A DNA stretch of 64,000 bases from Glandiceps talaboti (Eukaryota; Hemichordata; Enteropneusta; Spengelidae), in NCBI RefSeq assembly GCF_964340395.1, contig NC_135569.1, positions 17,222,257 through 17,286,256 of the forward strand, given 5' to 3'. The translations under genes were made by a program, and so were the position numbers. This document shows positions 1-12,059 of the stretch, one piece after another. The number at the start of each line of letters is the position of its first letter. The first letter of the stretch is position 1. Under the pieces are notes generated by a model, which worked only from the letters and a program-made list of their open reading frames with translations, did no database searches and had not been told where the DNA came from.

Positions 1-1207
1 GTATAGGCTTCAGAACTACCATGAGGGCCGAGTGATCTACCGGCGGGGAATTCACCGTTGCCGTAGTGAAAGTTGGCAAATTGCGTAACTTGATGACCCG
101 TAGCATTCGTTCATACTATGGCCTTGGGGCCAGTATTTAGCTCCAAAAGTAATTATTTTGGTCATATTTCTTTGTGGTAATGTTCAATAATGAATAATAC
201 TCATACAAGTTCAATTTATACTGGTCAGTGGTACAATGTGGGCGGTAGATTACACACAATCTGAAGATTTTCCGATCACATTTTTGAATGCGTTTTTTAA
301 CGGTAAAATTCAAATTTCAACATGGCCACACCGAAAATTGTCTCCCCTAACATCGTTTGCGATGTAAATAACGGCTCTGTTCATGAAAAATTCTGTTTAA
401 TTTTGACTTTGATGGCATTTATGAATGAAAGGAGATGGCTGTGTGAACTCAATGTACTCAATGTGACAAAAACATTACCGCGACGAGGGTTCAAATTACA
501 GGCTGCATATTTCCGTTGGTCGGTATGTGCGTCGGCAAATAAAGCCATTTTGCCCATCCGATTTTGGCGCCGATGCTACTGACTTACGGTCATTTTTTGC
601 CGATTTCTGGCATAAATTGAGTAATAATTTTTTGTTGTTCTGCTAAATAATGAATTATATTTACAAAGACCAACTTTTCAAAAGGTATCAAGGTGACAAC
701 TTTAGATATTTTAAGACACTTTCATTGCCGGTGCGGCACCGTCTGTTGCGTCATAATCGGATTAGTGAGCCGTTAATTAATTTCGTTCAAATTTTTACGA
801 CTCAAAATGTCATTTTCTGCCAAATTTTCGCCAATTTTAACAATTTAACCAGTAAAGAGAAGTTTTGTAGGAACATAAATGTTGGTATTTTGAATTTTAT
901 TTGTAATATAAATATTTTGTTTATTTGTGATATGTCAATAAATAAACGACTTGTGTCAGTTTTATTCATATTTTATTACTTTAAGTCATATTTCGGTTGT
1001 GTTTGTGGAATTTGAATGCGTGTATTTGCAAGTGTGATGTAGAGAATTTATTTTCCAATGAAATGATACCTCATTTTTTTAAAATGAGCAACTCTAAGTA
1101 TTTTTATATCAATTTGATTACATAACACTCACTCTCACCTGGTGGTCAGTGAGGGGAGTGGTGGAGAACAAACATTCCCAGGGGGCAACTGGTGGTGAAA
1201 AGGTTAA
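1..1207 (+). mobile_element. piggyBac-like non-autonomous element, copy P1 (left part outside window)
   Basis: Bases ~1-1010 are the diverged reverse complement of ~12100-12960. The right end reads GGTGGTGAAAAGGTTAA. Its reverse complement, TTAACCTTTTCACCACCAG, closely matches the opposite end of the same family at 13438 (TTAACCCTTTCACCACCAA). A TTAA target with CCYTTT-type ends is the hallmark of piggyBac transposons (family knowledge). The two ends come from opposite sides of the element in two different copies, so they are true terminal inverted repeats. No transposase is visible; a full copy would be about 1.6 kb. The internal open frames look fortuitous. Confidence 0.55.
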
Positions 1208-1559
1208 AGCTAAGTATCCTAAAGCTATTAGTTAAACTGTACTTTTCTACTTCTTGTGTCTGTATTGTGCATTTATCTTGTTTTGTCTCTGTACGTTTTT
1301 TGAAAATTAAACATGCAAGATATTTTCTTCTGGATCCTGGTACTACTATGATGGGGTCAGGAGTACAGCACTCCCCAGATCAGTCAGCTCCTCGGATATT
1401 TTACCAGTCATCTTTTGTACATACAAATTTAAGTAGCAGAAGTATGGTTGGTAGACAGACATCTTTCATACTAACTGCTAATTCTTCTACTTGCACAGAA
1501 CAAGTTATTTAGAGGTACAGTTGTGAACCATTGTGACATAGTATAGGTACATGTATGAA
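1208..1559. other. Unannotated stretch
   Basis: Nothing recognisable is seen between the P1 end and the foldback repeat. Short open frames lack codon bias or motifs. Confidence 0.4.
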
Positions 1560-1673
1560 TAGACTGTAAGATACGTCGTGACGTTTCGCCCTCACCGGCC
1601 TCCTCTCACATAGGGGTTGGCCGATGTTTGAGGGCACCCCGTCACGGCGTACCTTACAGACTAAGGTATGAAC
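1560..1673. repeat. Foldback (hairpin) MITE, ~114 bp
   Basis: The arms TAGACTGTAAGATACGTCGT and the inverse of ACGGCGTACCTTACAGACTA pair over about 30 bases with few mismatches. A smaller inner pair (CCGGCC/GGCCG) lies in the loop region. Flanking TA could be a Tc1/mariner-type target, but the duplication cannot be separated from the arm itself. Confidence 0.55.
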
Positions 1674-1689
1674 AACACATTACAAACTT

Positions 1690-2040
1690 AATGACTAATT
1701 AAAAAAAAAATTGCACTGCTACTCCATTTGAAAAAAAAATTGATGCAGGACTGACAGTAGAAAAAAAAATTGCTGTCACTCTGACTGGAAAAAAAATTTG
1801 CTCCCATACCTACTTCCTCCATACCCCCCCCCCCCCAGAAATCAAATGGTTCTCCCCTAAACGACTTGAATTCAAAAACCACCAGATGGGTTGCCTTGAT
1901 ATTTGGTGGGAATATTACTTTTGGTGTGTAGATGGAAAATTTATAAAAGATAAAATGATTGCATCAGATTTGTACGCTTTGAGTCAAAAAAACTTAAAAG
2001 TGTTTGTGTGGGCTAGGACGCCAGGTGAATTTATCAATAA
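1690..2040 (+). repeat. A-rich/C-tract repeat and family B relic
   Basis: Three spaced A-tracts followed by ATTGC-type words and a poly-C tract (~1826-1840) look like the end of a degraded transposon. Bases ~1890-2010 (GATATTTGGTGGGAATATTA and the following GTGTGTAGATGGAAAATT) match the first module of family B, so this is a truncated, diverged copy. Confidence 0.4.
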
Positions 2041-2644
2041 AACTATGTAAATCCACTCATACATTTTTATTCAGACGCACTGGAGTCGTAACTAGCAAAG
2101 GGCATACCGTAAATAAGCAGTAAACGCAGCCACAAACTTTGACCAACTAAGAGTAATTACATTTTGCTGGGGAGTCCAATGTGCCCTTTACGACAACTTG
2201 CTGAGTAACACACACACACACACGGGGAGTGTGAGGGTCTGTCGTAAAGATATTTTAGTATTATAAATGCCTGACTGTAAAACGTTATGAGTGTCGGTAT
2301 TTTTGTCAATTGTTGTAAATTAAATTAAAGAAGAAAATAATGTTTGATGAATGACAATTTTTTTTTATCATGTGCTTCTGACAGAATCAGGTGACCGCAG
2401 AAGTGTCGCCCACACTCCGAGTTTAGCATACAATGTATTTCTGCAGTATGGCTTCGATGTATTATGTACACACAATCTCAAGTCAAATGATTTTCCTACA
2501 ATTTTCCTTCCACTTTTGTTTCAAAATGTCAGTGAAGGCTGTTTTATGATTGATTAAACATGATCTATTTCCAAAACCCATGGTGTCATCTCTGAAAGCA
2601 GTCAATCTAAACTAATGAGTAATGTATTACTATTACCACGTCGT
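2041..2644. other. Unannotated stretch with a short CA run
   Basis: Contains a (CA)n run near 2207-2222 and an AT-rich segment. No coding or repeat assignment could be supported. Confidence 0.4.
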
Positions 2645-3943
2645 CAGGGTTCGCACAGTCCTGGAAAACCCTGGAATTTCAAACCCTCCCTGGAAAACCC
2701 TGGAAAATGCGCCCTACCCCTGGAAAACCCTGGAAAATGATCATGATTAATCGATCGATTAATATTGACGATCGTCATGTTTGCTCGAGCCACCCATTCA
2801 TATGGTTCTGAATCTCGTAAATGTGAAATGGCGAAAATATTTTCAAAGTCTTTCGCCACGGTGGTGAATCAAAATTCACACCGATTAAACCCAGACAGTC
2901 AAACGATCGGTACTCGAGACACTTTGCCCCACAGATCGTGCCTATGCCGCGTAGTTGAATGGAGGGCGCCGCAGTGTTTGTTTCGATCTTACGTACATTG
3001 CTACTCCATCTCCCAGTCGTCATTTCAGGGACATGATATTGCATTAACAGTCCCGGCCGGGGGTAACAGTAGGTCTGCTAACAAGATTATCATAACATTG
3101 TAGCGAGTATCAAAGCATCATCAACCACGATTAGAAATTGTTACAAGTTCGGCGCACGAGTCGACATACTACAGGCTCAGGCATGGCAATACTAGGGCTA
3201 GGGCCTCGGGAAGTGCAGTTGAATTTCCGGGTTGTGGAAGTACGGTTGTGACTTTTATGTCGTCGATAAATGTGTATTTGTGTTACATGTTCTAAAAGAA
3301 TAAACTACTGTTTTATGTTGTCGATACAGTAACATTCGTCAATGGCCAAGTTGAGTTGAGAAATCACGATGTTCCGCAACTTGTGGCATCCGTACATAAA
3401 CATCGAGACGCAAGCGATGAATGTATTTAGTTATTCATAGCTCGAAATTTCGTTACGTAAATGACGTTTTTATTCTAAATTTTGAAGAAAAAAATTATTT
3501 TAGGTGACTTATAAATCTAGTAACATCAAACCATACAATAACGAGGGCAAACTTTAGTTTTTAATTTATTTTTCTGGATATGTCTGAATTAGACTGACGA
3601 ATGCTGCGACTCAATCTTACACGATCAATACACCAGCTTGACGAAACTGCTACTTAGGGGGTATGACAGAGGTTTCTCCGTTAATCTTAGCGTGCAAACG
3701 TGGTTTTGAAACCAACATCTTGCAAAGTGTCGATTGTCTTTAAAATGTTGTGTGACATATTATGGGAACTGTTGTTAATTTTCTTCTCGTCCACATCAGA
3801 CAATTAGATGTTATTCAAAAAATATACTTTAGTGTCAACACCCCTGGAAAATGGCCAAAATCAATATGAATACCCCTGGAAAACTGACGAAAAACCCCTG
3901 GAAAGTCCTGGAATTTTGTTTTGCTTTAAGTGTACGAACCCTG
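2645..3943. mobile_element. hAT-like non-autonomous DNA transposon, ~1.3 kb
   Basis: The left end CAGGGTTCGCACA and the right end TGTACGAACCCTG are terminal inverted repeats (12 of 13 match). Subterminal copies of CCTGGAAAA cluster inside both ends in inverted arrangement. CAGGG ends with subterminal repeats are typical of hAT elements (family knowledge). A clean 8-bp target duplication is not evident. No transposase is seen. Part of the interior (~3060-3120) recurs, diverged, at ~22200-22275. Confidence 0.6.
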
Positions 3944-4568
3944 GTCATATTCGTTTCTAGACTAAGGCAAATATAACATAATCACATGGGAGTATAAGTT
4001 CACAGCTACACAACCACAAGCGGGGTATTTCAAAACAAATGCATACGGTACAGTGAATACTGATCGAGCCAAGTTTGGTCTCCGAAGCGGTAAATATAAT
4101 CCTAGTATGTCTTTACGATGTTAGTCGATGTCATGACGAGACTATTGTCTGATAGTGCCAACAAATATTGAACATTTTATGAACGGCTTTGATACATTTT
4201 AAGAGTCACTTTCCAGAATAAAACAGCCATTTTCAGATTGCATGCTGACATGGGCAACACATCAAGTAATCAAAGACACAACAACAAACTAATTGAAAGC
4301 AATTGTGCTTATTTATAGCAATCTGTGGAAGGAAATCATGATTTTTCCCAGGGAATGATCCATAACACACGTAATTAAACTGAGGACCTAATTGAAACAT
4401 TGAAACATTTTAATTTTGCTCACATTGTACATTTGAGTCCTCGTGGACAATCGGACAGTCAATTTCAGTAACAATGATTTGCATCATAGACCCGTGGAGG
4501 GTCTATGTTTGCATGTACCATTCACCCGTGTGAGCTTACACTGTAGGCAAAATGACTGTCTTCTTGGG
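3944..4568. other. Unannotated stretch
   Basis: AT-rich, no recognised feature. A short local palindrome, ATAGACCCGTGGAGGGTCTAT, lies near 4487-4507. Confidence 0.35.
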
Positions 4569-4915
4569 CAAATGGAATAATAATGTTGGGTTCTTATATA
4601 GCACTTTCCCACTCCGTGCACAAAGCACTTTACAATTATTAACCCTGGCTCGGTTCAGAATGGCACAACAGCCCTTTAGTCTTCCTCAACTCCCCGAGGA
4701 GCATACAATCCATTGCAGCCATTTAAGCGTATAGGATTAAAGCCTTCACATTGCAACCTACATGTACATCCTACCAGGTCCCCAGTTATACAGCTGGGTT
4801 GACTGAGGCACAGTCGTGGTTCAAATCTTGCCCAAGGACTTCAGCCACTCAGAAACAAACAGGGGCTCAAACCTGCAACCTGTAGATTCCAAGCTGGTCA
4901 CGCTAACCATTCCAT
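4569..4915 (-). mobile_element. tRNA-derived SINE (minus strand)
   Basis: Read on the minus strand, the element starts with a tRNA-like head: GGTTAGCGTG, then a B-box-like GGTTTGAGCCC. It continues through a body containing CCAGCTGTATAACTGGGGAC, then GTAAAGTGCTTTGTGCAC and GGGAAAGTGCTATATAAG. It ends in an ATTATTATT tail at ~4571-4580. That order (tRNA head, unique body, simple repeat tail) is the SINE layout. The B box departs from GGTTCGA by one base, so the copy is probably old. Confidence 0.65.
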
Positions 4916-5301
4916 TCATCCATCATGACTCCACACAATGCATATGGCTGTCTGCAGACACAAATTTTTCTACGTAAATTTTTTTGAAAATGCGTAAAAT
5001 ACACAAGATTTGTTGTAGTCCAATGCGTAGTTTCAGAGGGAGTAATTCGGAACTCATCTGACAATTGTCCTTCTCCAAGGTCATGTCCATAATCTAGACC
5101 CCGCACGTACAAGTTACGTCAGCAAGCAAGACTAGATATGATCACATGGAAACACTGTCCCTTCACTCTCAGCCAAGGCCTCGTAACAAAGTTTGGAACG
5201 TCTTTTACCTATTTTCATTTCGGCACCTTCAAATATGGTAGCATATGCCAAGTATGGTAGTGAGTCTTCGAGAGTTGTCCAACGGCAGTTAATAGTTTTC
5301 A
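4916..5301. other. Unannotated stretch
   Basis: Between the SINE and the next element; no motif recognised on either strand. Confidence 0.35.
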
Positions 5302-5307
5302 TAACAC

Positions 5308-6411
5308 CAGGGCATGCCTTTTGAGGTGAGCGATCGCTCCGCTCGCCTACCGCTCGTGCAAATTAAGATCCACGAGAGCGATTTTCCCCTCGCGTGGGCC
5401 CCAACCAACCTAATGTTATTTTATATCATTTTTCAGTATGTGGTTACCATAAAAATCAACGTTTGTTCGGTAAAATTACGTGGTGGGAGCGTGGCACACT
5501 TCCGTGTTCATAATCGTCGATCTCCAGCTGAAGTCAGCGCTGTCATTCATGACCTATATATGTATCTGAAATTTGCATTGCCACTACCCTTATATGGGAA
5601 AAATAGTGACGTATTCGAAGCGGGACATGCATGATGTCATGGCATATCATGAATATTGATCAGCTCAGTATGCAGGGAGATTTCAACTTTCGCATCATTG
5701 CAAATTGCGCAATTACGATTGATACGATGACTGTTTGGCGTTCTCGTTTTCAGCAATCTATCGATGAGTTTTTAGTTTTAAATTCCGATCGGCCTAGTTT
5801 TGTTAGAACAGGGTTTTTGGAGACCATCCTACGTGAATGTCTCCTCCGGAACATGAACAACAACTGCGATTTAAACAATCTCAAGTTTGAATTAGCTGCA
5901 TTTTAAGCAAAATAGAAGTGGTGGTTTCTTCAATGCCCTCCAAAACATGTTCTTTGTAGCAACTATAAATTGTTCCAGAGGAGATATTCAGGTAGGATGT
6001 TTTTATAAAAACGTTCCAAGAAAACAAGACCACTCAGAATTTGAAATTAAAAACCTATTTTTCTATTGTACTACTTGTAGTCACAACAAAAAACTGAATA
6101 TTTTTTCAAGATTTTGATGTGCACAGACTTAACAAAATTGTTGCAATAATAATTGTTGTAAACCAAACGAACTGTTACTTATAAATATATTTTTGCATAC
6201 ATTTTTTACATGTTTTTTTTTCTTTTCTTTTTTTATTTATTCGGAGTTAACTGGCCATTTGAAAATACAAATAGAAATGAAAATGAATTTTTTTTCGTCA
6301 CTCCCCTGACTATTTTCAGGAGAGGTATTAAATCACTCGCCTACCACTCGCCTGGATGGTTTCAGGAGAGTGATTTTTAGCTCTCCTGCCATTTTAGAAA
6401 GACATGCCCTG
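5308..6411. mobile_element. hAT-like TIR element with TAACAC direct repeats, 1.1 kb
   Basis: The left end CAGGGCATGCCTTT and the right end AAAGACATGCCCTG are inverted repeats (13 of 14). TAACAC lies directly outside both ends (5302-5307 and 6412-6417), which fits a target duplication, though hAT usually makes 8 bp. Subterminal words CTCGCCTACC and GAGAG/CTCTCC repeat inside both ends. Two small open frames inside (5314-5634, 5631-5906) show no transposase motif. Confidence 0.65.
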
Positions 6412-6417
6412 TAACAC

Positions 6418-7599
6418 GCTGTAGAAAGTAACTGAGCGACCGTATTGAAATCAAAGATGTGCATGTGCAATATGCATGAGTTTGTTGATGTCCCCCTAGC
6501 CTTGAACAGTTGACCGCATTACTGTCACGCTACATTATTAGCAATGTAAGCGTCCAAATACCAGAGTGTTAACCTGTTTTCGAGCCATATTACGATTGTC
6601 ATTCATTCTAGAGGGTTCAAAGAGACAGAATCACTTATGTGTTCACAAATATTGTCTTTACAAGTACCGCGAACTGGTTGAGAAGTGGCATTTTTTGGCT
6701 TTTTTGACCATTTTGAACGTTTCTTCATTTTACTCTTTCTAGCTTATTACACATGCTAGGGAATTCGGGTTTGTTTTATTTGATAATTGAGATGAATGAC
6801 GAGAAACTGGTTAGAGGGTTTTATGTTAGTGAAACAGGCACTCGGCACTGCTTTGTTGAAAATGGGGTACATATACAACAAAAATTGCGTTTTTGACAAT
6901 TAATTGGAAGCATTTTGGATCAAAATTTTGTCTAGACAGATTTTGACATGTATATTTTATGACAACTGTGAAAAAAAATATTTAAAAACATCAAAATTGC
7001 CTTCTACAGCGTGGAAAATATGAAAAATATATAATAATATACACAGGTGTCAAATTTCATCATAATTTAAACAAACTATATTTTAATGTTTTTGATGTTA
7101 TGATGAATATTAAAGGGACAAACTCTGAAAATTTGGAGTCAATATCTTTATTTTTAACAAAGTTACAATATTTCTACAATAAAGAATTGGATGAAAAATA
7201 GCCTGTACAAAACCACTGAGCAGATGCAGATTGGATGCAAAATCATGCGTATTATACCGAATGGAAATTAGTTTTATGCATATTTGATCGAACGATTCGT
7301 ATCCTGTATGCAACCAATTTTGTTACATTTGACATGCCCCTTCAACTGACGATATGCATCGTACTGAATGAGAGTCGATTGTTTATATTTTGATACATAA
7401 TAACATGTACCCTGGCCCTGTCACAATCAATGTAAAAAAGACGCAACACTAATGTTGCAATTTTTGATGCCATTGTTGTGTCTAACTTGAAAATTACATG
7501 CCAAACACAGCTTCAAGTGGACACTCAACAGGTCACGCTCCCACGTCAAAAACCTCAAACTATATACGTAAGACATGCCTATACTAGCCATAGTTCTCT
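6418..7599. other. Unannotated stretch
   Basis: AT-rich sequence without a recognised gene or repeat. Confidence 0.35.
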
Positions 7600-8831
7600 T
7601 CAGCATGTTCTGTCTGTCTGTCTGTCTGTGTGTGTGTGTGTGTGTAAACAACTTAAAGTCAAAAACCGCTGAACCGAATGCCATGATATTTGGTGGGTCC
7701 ATTACCTTGGGTGTCTAGTTGGGAAATTGTTCAAATCAAAATGATCGCATTACAGGTGTGTGATTTGGGTCAAAAAATGTGATTTTTGGTCAAAAAACTT
7801 AAACTCAGAAACTACTTGGCAGATTGGTGCGAAATTTGGAGGGAACACTCTTAAGGGGGTGTAAAGTAAGATTTGTTCATGACATGATGATTCCTTCAGT
7901 GATATGCAAATTAGGGCTAAAAATGTGTCTTTTTGGTTAAAAATCTATAATTCCAAAACTACTGAGCAGATTGTGCTGAAATTTAATGGGAATGCATCTA
8001 GGGATGTATGGACGAAGAAATATTAAGCATACAGTGATTCCATGAGTGATATGCAAATTAGGTGTAAAAAATGTTCATTTTTGGTCAAAAACTTCTATCT
8101 CAAAAAGTACTTGGTCACCGAGTCTGAAACTTAGTGAGATGTTGCTGAAATTGTTATTCTGCAGATTTTCTCAAAATTGGCCCTAGCAACCATGACCACG
8201 CCCTTAGCAACAACCAAATGGTAGTATATTTTGGTCAAATAACAACATCATCTGGTAGGCAAATGAGTAAACATTCAAAAATGTATGCAAATACCCTAGC
8301 AACCATGACCACGCCCATAGCAACAGCCAAACGGGTGTGTATTTCACAAAGCTAACAACAGGGATCAATAGACAATTGAATAAACATTCAAAAACTGTAT
8401 GTAAATTTGCCTAGCAACAAGACGACGCCCATAGCAACAGCCAAATAATCACGTATATTGCAAAGATTTCAACAGGAATAGAAAGACAAATTAATAAACA
8501 TTCAAAAAATGTATGCAAATGTGCCTAGCAACAAGACCACACCCATAGCAACAACCAAATGATCACATATAATATATATTGCAAAGATAACAATGTCGAT
8601 TAATAGACAATTGAATAAACATTCAAAAAATGTATGCAAATGTATCCAACAACATGACCAAGCCCATAGCAACAGCCAAATGATAGCATATATCGTAAAG
8701 ATAGCAACATGGTTGAATAGGCAACTGGATAGTCATTCAACAAATGAACGCTTCTTGTTAGCATGGACTACCAAATGGATAAACGTTTTAAAAAAACTAC
8801 AGTTGTGCTACAACGCCATTGGTGGTATTTT
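7600..8831 (+). mobile_element. Family B HINE-like element, copy B1 (5' end degraded)
   Basis: Begins at TTCAGCATGTTC followed by TGTC/TG repeats. It then carries the family B modules (AAACAACTTAAAGTCAAAAA, GATATTTGGTGGG, CAAATTAGGGCTAAAAATGT) and tandem ~113-bp units built on CTAGCAACAAGACCACGCCC. It ends with the subterminal word ACAGTTGTGCTA (8799-8810), the hairpin-like CGCCATTGGTG and a TATTTT terminus. The full-length form is seen at 50544-51977. No protein is encoded. Confidence 0.7.
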
Positions 8832-9179
8832 CCTACATGTAGATAAATTTGAAACAAATTTTGGTCAGTTTGAGGGTAAACCTGCTATATTGACTACCAA
8901 ACTTAGTTAATGTCAGTTATTTCTACTCATGTTGCATCACTATATATTTACAAACAGTATACATGAAATATGAGAGCCATGTGAAACTTTTTCAGTGCAA
9001 AATGGGATGAAGATATGAGGGCAAAGTCAGTGCTCCTTACAGCAGTTTGAATTTCCCGCATATGCATACAATGTACATTACCCATAATCCTCTTTATATA
9101 GTGGACATCTGCCTTTAAGGCCACACACATATCAACTCAAAGATTTCATGGTTTCAGCATAATAATGATCTAAAAGGGT
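8832..9179. other. Unannotated stretch
   Basis: No feature recognised. Confidence 0.3.
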
Positions 9180-9700
9180 CACCAAATGCAGCCAGTTCAA
9201 TTCTAAAATCTTCAACTTCAGCTTCTGAAACCCAACCCAGAACCCAATATACCAGGACACCAAAGTTCATTCACCTATCTTGCCGTAAAACCAGTCAATG
9301 GCAGCTATTGCTGCAAAATTTGCTGCCATAACTAGTTCCACACATGCGTATTGGCCTTGTTTATCTAGCCTGCCATTTTGAATGTGTGATAGTGAACCGT
9401 ATCAAGAGCTACGATCCAAATGACTAGCGATCATAATTTTACGTGCATTTTTTGCCCACAAGATCGAATTCAAACATGGCAGATATAATTAATGGCTCTC
9501 ATAACATGGTCTATGATATGAATTATGGTACTGTCTTTGGATATTTCGACTGAATTTGACTCAAAATACATCGTTGAATACAAGTATTTAGCTATGGGAA
9601 CATATTGTACTTGTGTGATAGTTTTAAATTGCCGATAAGTCTGCCATGAGCTGTCAGCGGTAGTTTACAATTGAATTTTTGAATGTCAGCAAATTTGATT
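9180..9700 (+). mobile_element. piggyBac-like fragment P3
   Basis: This ~500-base segment is the diverged inverse of ~12965-13438. It shares the TCACC terminal word, TCATTCACCTA, GCAGCTATTGCTGCA and GGAACATATTGTACTTGT-type words. Similarity stops at about 9700, so this is a truncated copy in the orientation opposite to P2. Confidence 0.5.
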
Positions 9701-10756
9701 GTCATGACAAATCAAGGTTCGACACTGGAGTAAAAATCTCACTATCCCACAGGACTAGTAAAATTGTTAACATACATTATAGTAGCTACAGTACATGCAA
9801 GTCCTGCAAAAAATTTTGGGGTCCTGTCCTCTCAGTAGTGTTGTGAGTGCTGTTACTAGTTTTAGGGGGTGAGGGCTGAATGTTTAATGGTAATTGATTT
9901 CATACATATACTACATGAATACTAATAGTGAAGTCAATAAAACAGGTTTGTATACCTATGTTTTGTTACCTCACAATAAATTTTGCCAGTTTACTGTATA
10001 TTTCTATTGTAGATGCTAAAATGTGAATTTACATAAATGTTCCTTCCTACATTAGATCAACCAATTCATCACATCTTTCTTAATCATTTTCTCCCCAAGG
10101 GGTATTTGTTTGTACACAAGTACAAGTTACAGAGAAAGAGGATTAAGCTGTCAAAAAATTTCTTTGAGCAAAACTGAATAGACTTGTGTTTTTATTTTGT
10201 AAATTTATTTGGATTTTTTTCTATTTTTGGTAAATGAAATAATCCAGTTATTCTGTAACTCTTTATTATATGAATGAATGACACAGTATTACAATGGGAT
10301 ACATACATTTTGCTTCACAGTTAAATTTGATCGGGGATGAGCAAATCTGTTTTTAATGAAGATGTACCGACAAGAGCATCCTAGCTCAGTACAAGAGTGC
10401 CTTTCAATTTAAAATATAGAATAAAGTTTGATTGTCATGAGAAGTACACAAGATTTTGGTGCAGCTTGATTGTGAACTACTTAATATTTCTGATAACATG
10501 ATTGTCTCACAAAAAAATTCGAGAATAACAAGATTAAATTGACGAAGTAAAACCACTCCACACACCATATTATCCAGCTGTTGCTAGCTATACAATCACC
10601 GGTCATAAAATTTGAGTCGCGGATTTGTCAGCTGAATTTGAGCAAGAACAGGAACATTCCTAAATGCCCACGTTGATATGAATAGGGAAATTCAGTATTC
10701 AGTAATTCAACTTACAAATATAATTAGATAAAATGGTATAAATCTATGAGGTTTAA
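9701..10756. other. Unannotated stretch with a dispersed repeat
   Basis: Bases ~9718-9830 (GGTTCGACACTGGAGTAAAA, then GACTAGTAAAATTG and GTCCTGCAAAAAAT) recur inverted at ~21365-21450. Nothing else is recognised. Confidence 0.4.
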
Positions 10757-11850
10757 TTAGTCCCCGCCGGACGAAGTCCGGGACGGGGACTTATGGATTG
10801 GGTTCCGTCTGTCTGTCCGTGTGTCCGTCCGTCCGTCCGTCCGCAGCCGTTTCTTGGAGGTGCCTGGACCAATTTTTTTCAAACTTGGTACAGGGGCAAC
10901 ATACAATGGCATACATATGCACGTCAATTTGCTACATGATACAATCCAATATGGCCGCCTAGCAACCATTTTGTTTGCAAATTTTCCCTGTCTAAAGCCA
11001 TAACTCAGACATGCTTGAACAGATCTCTTTCAAAGTTGATATTTGCCTTGTCCAAAGCCATAACTCAGACATGCTTGAAAAGATCCCATTCAAAGTTGGT
11101 GTTTGGACAGTGTTCTATGACATACATGTGCATATCCATTTGTTGTCATGATACGATCCAATATGGCCGCCTAGCAGCCATTTTGTTTGTGAATTTTCCA
11201 TGTCTAAAGCCATAACTCAGAGATGCTTGAACAGATGTCATTCAAAGTTGGTATTAGGACAGTGTTCTATAACATATATGTGCATATCCATTTTCATCGT
11301 GATACGATCCAATATGGCTGCCTGGCAGCCATTTTGTTTGCGAATTTTCCATGTCCAAAGCCATAACTCAGACATGCTTGAACAGATCTCATTCAAAGTT
11401 GGTATTAGGACAGTGTTCTCTGACATACATGTGCATATTCATTGTTGTTGTGATACGATCCAATATGGCTGCATTGCAGCCATTTTGTTTGCGATTTTTC
11501 TATGTCCAAAGCCATAACTCAGACATGCTTGAACAGATCTCATTCAAAGTTGGTATTAGGACAGTGTTCTATGACATACATGTGCTTATCCATTTTCGTC
11601 GTAATACGATCCCCCATACCCGACCCATCCTTTATTGTTGTAGGCATCTCTATGTCCAACAAGCAGACACAACATATCTAAGTCTGTTTGATTTAGGTTC
11701 ACAAGTGTTGTTGTGTGATGTCCAACAAGCAGACACAACATATCTAAGTCTGTTTGATTTAGGTTCACAAGTGTTGTTGCGTGATCAGAGTAGTGATAAT
11801 TCCTTAAAACCCAATCATAGCGGGGACTATGTCATTCTCAATGACTTGTT
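10757..11850 (+). mobile_element. Family A HINE-like element, copy A1 (full length)
   Basis: The 5' end TAGTCCCCGC starts a strong hairpin at 10760-10790 (GTCCCCG and CCGGAC arms around GAA). A TCTG/TCCG microsatellite and about five ~151-bp tandem modules follow, each with CCATAACTCAGACATGCTTG and ATCCAATATGG. The 3' end carries the inverted word GCGGGGACTA (11820-11829), a perfect hairpin GTCATTCTCAATGAC (11831-11845) and TTGTT. No open frame of substance. The layout resembles non-autonomous Helentrons (inference). Confidence 0.75.
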
Positions 11851-12059
11851 AATCTGTTAATTTGCATAATTAATTATTTTTGGTAATTAGGGTATATCTT
11901 AAGAATGCATACTTCATATTCAACATAATTTAGTACATACATTAACCATAAGAAAACACGTATGTCCTATCAAGTTTGTTGATGTACCTTACAGTGTTAA
12001 TGAATAATTTGCATAATTTTCTACATCATAGTACCAAATACATACATTCAAATATCACA
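11851..12059 (+). repeat. Family D-like module
   Basis: GGTAATTAGGGTATATCTTA, the TTTAGTACATACATTAACCA word and AATAATTTGCATAATT match the modules tandemly arranged at 15120-15690 and at 45930-46130. Confidence 0.45.

Noticed and set aside
2850-2885. VVNQNSHR-like reading considered as the SSU72 catalytic exon
   Set aside because: Lacks the CSSNQNRSMEAH pattern (no Cys, no Ser-Met-Glu) and sits inside a hAT-like element.
4860-4915. tRNA gene on the minus strand
   Set aside because: Only a diverged A/B-box-like head attached to a SINE body; no cloverleaf could be completed.
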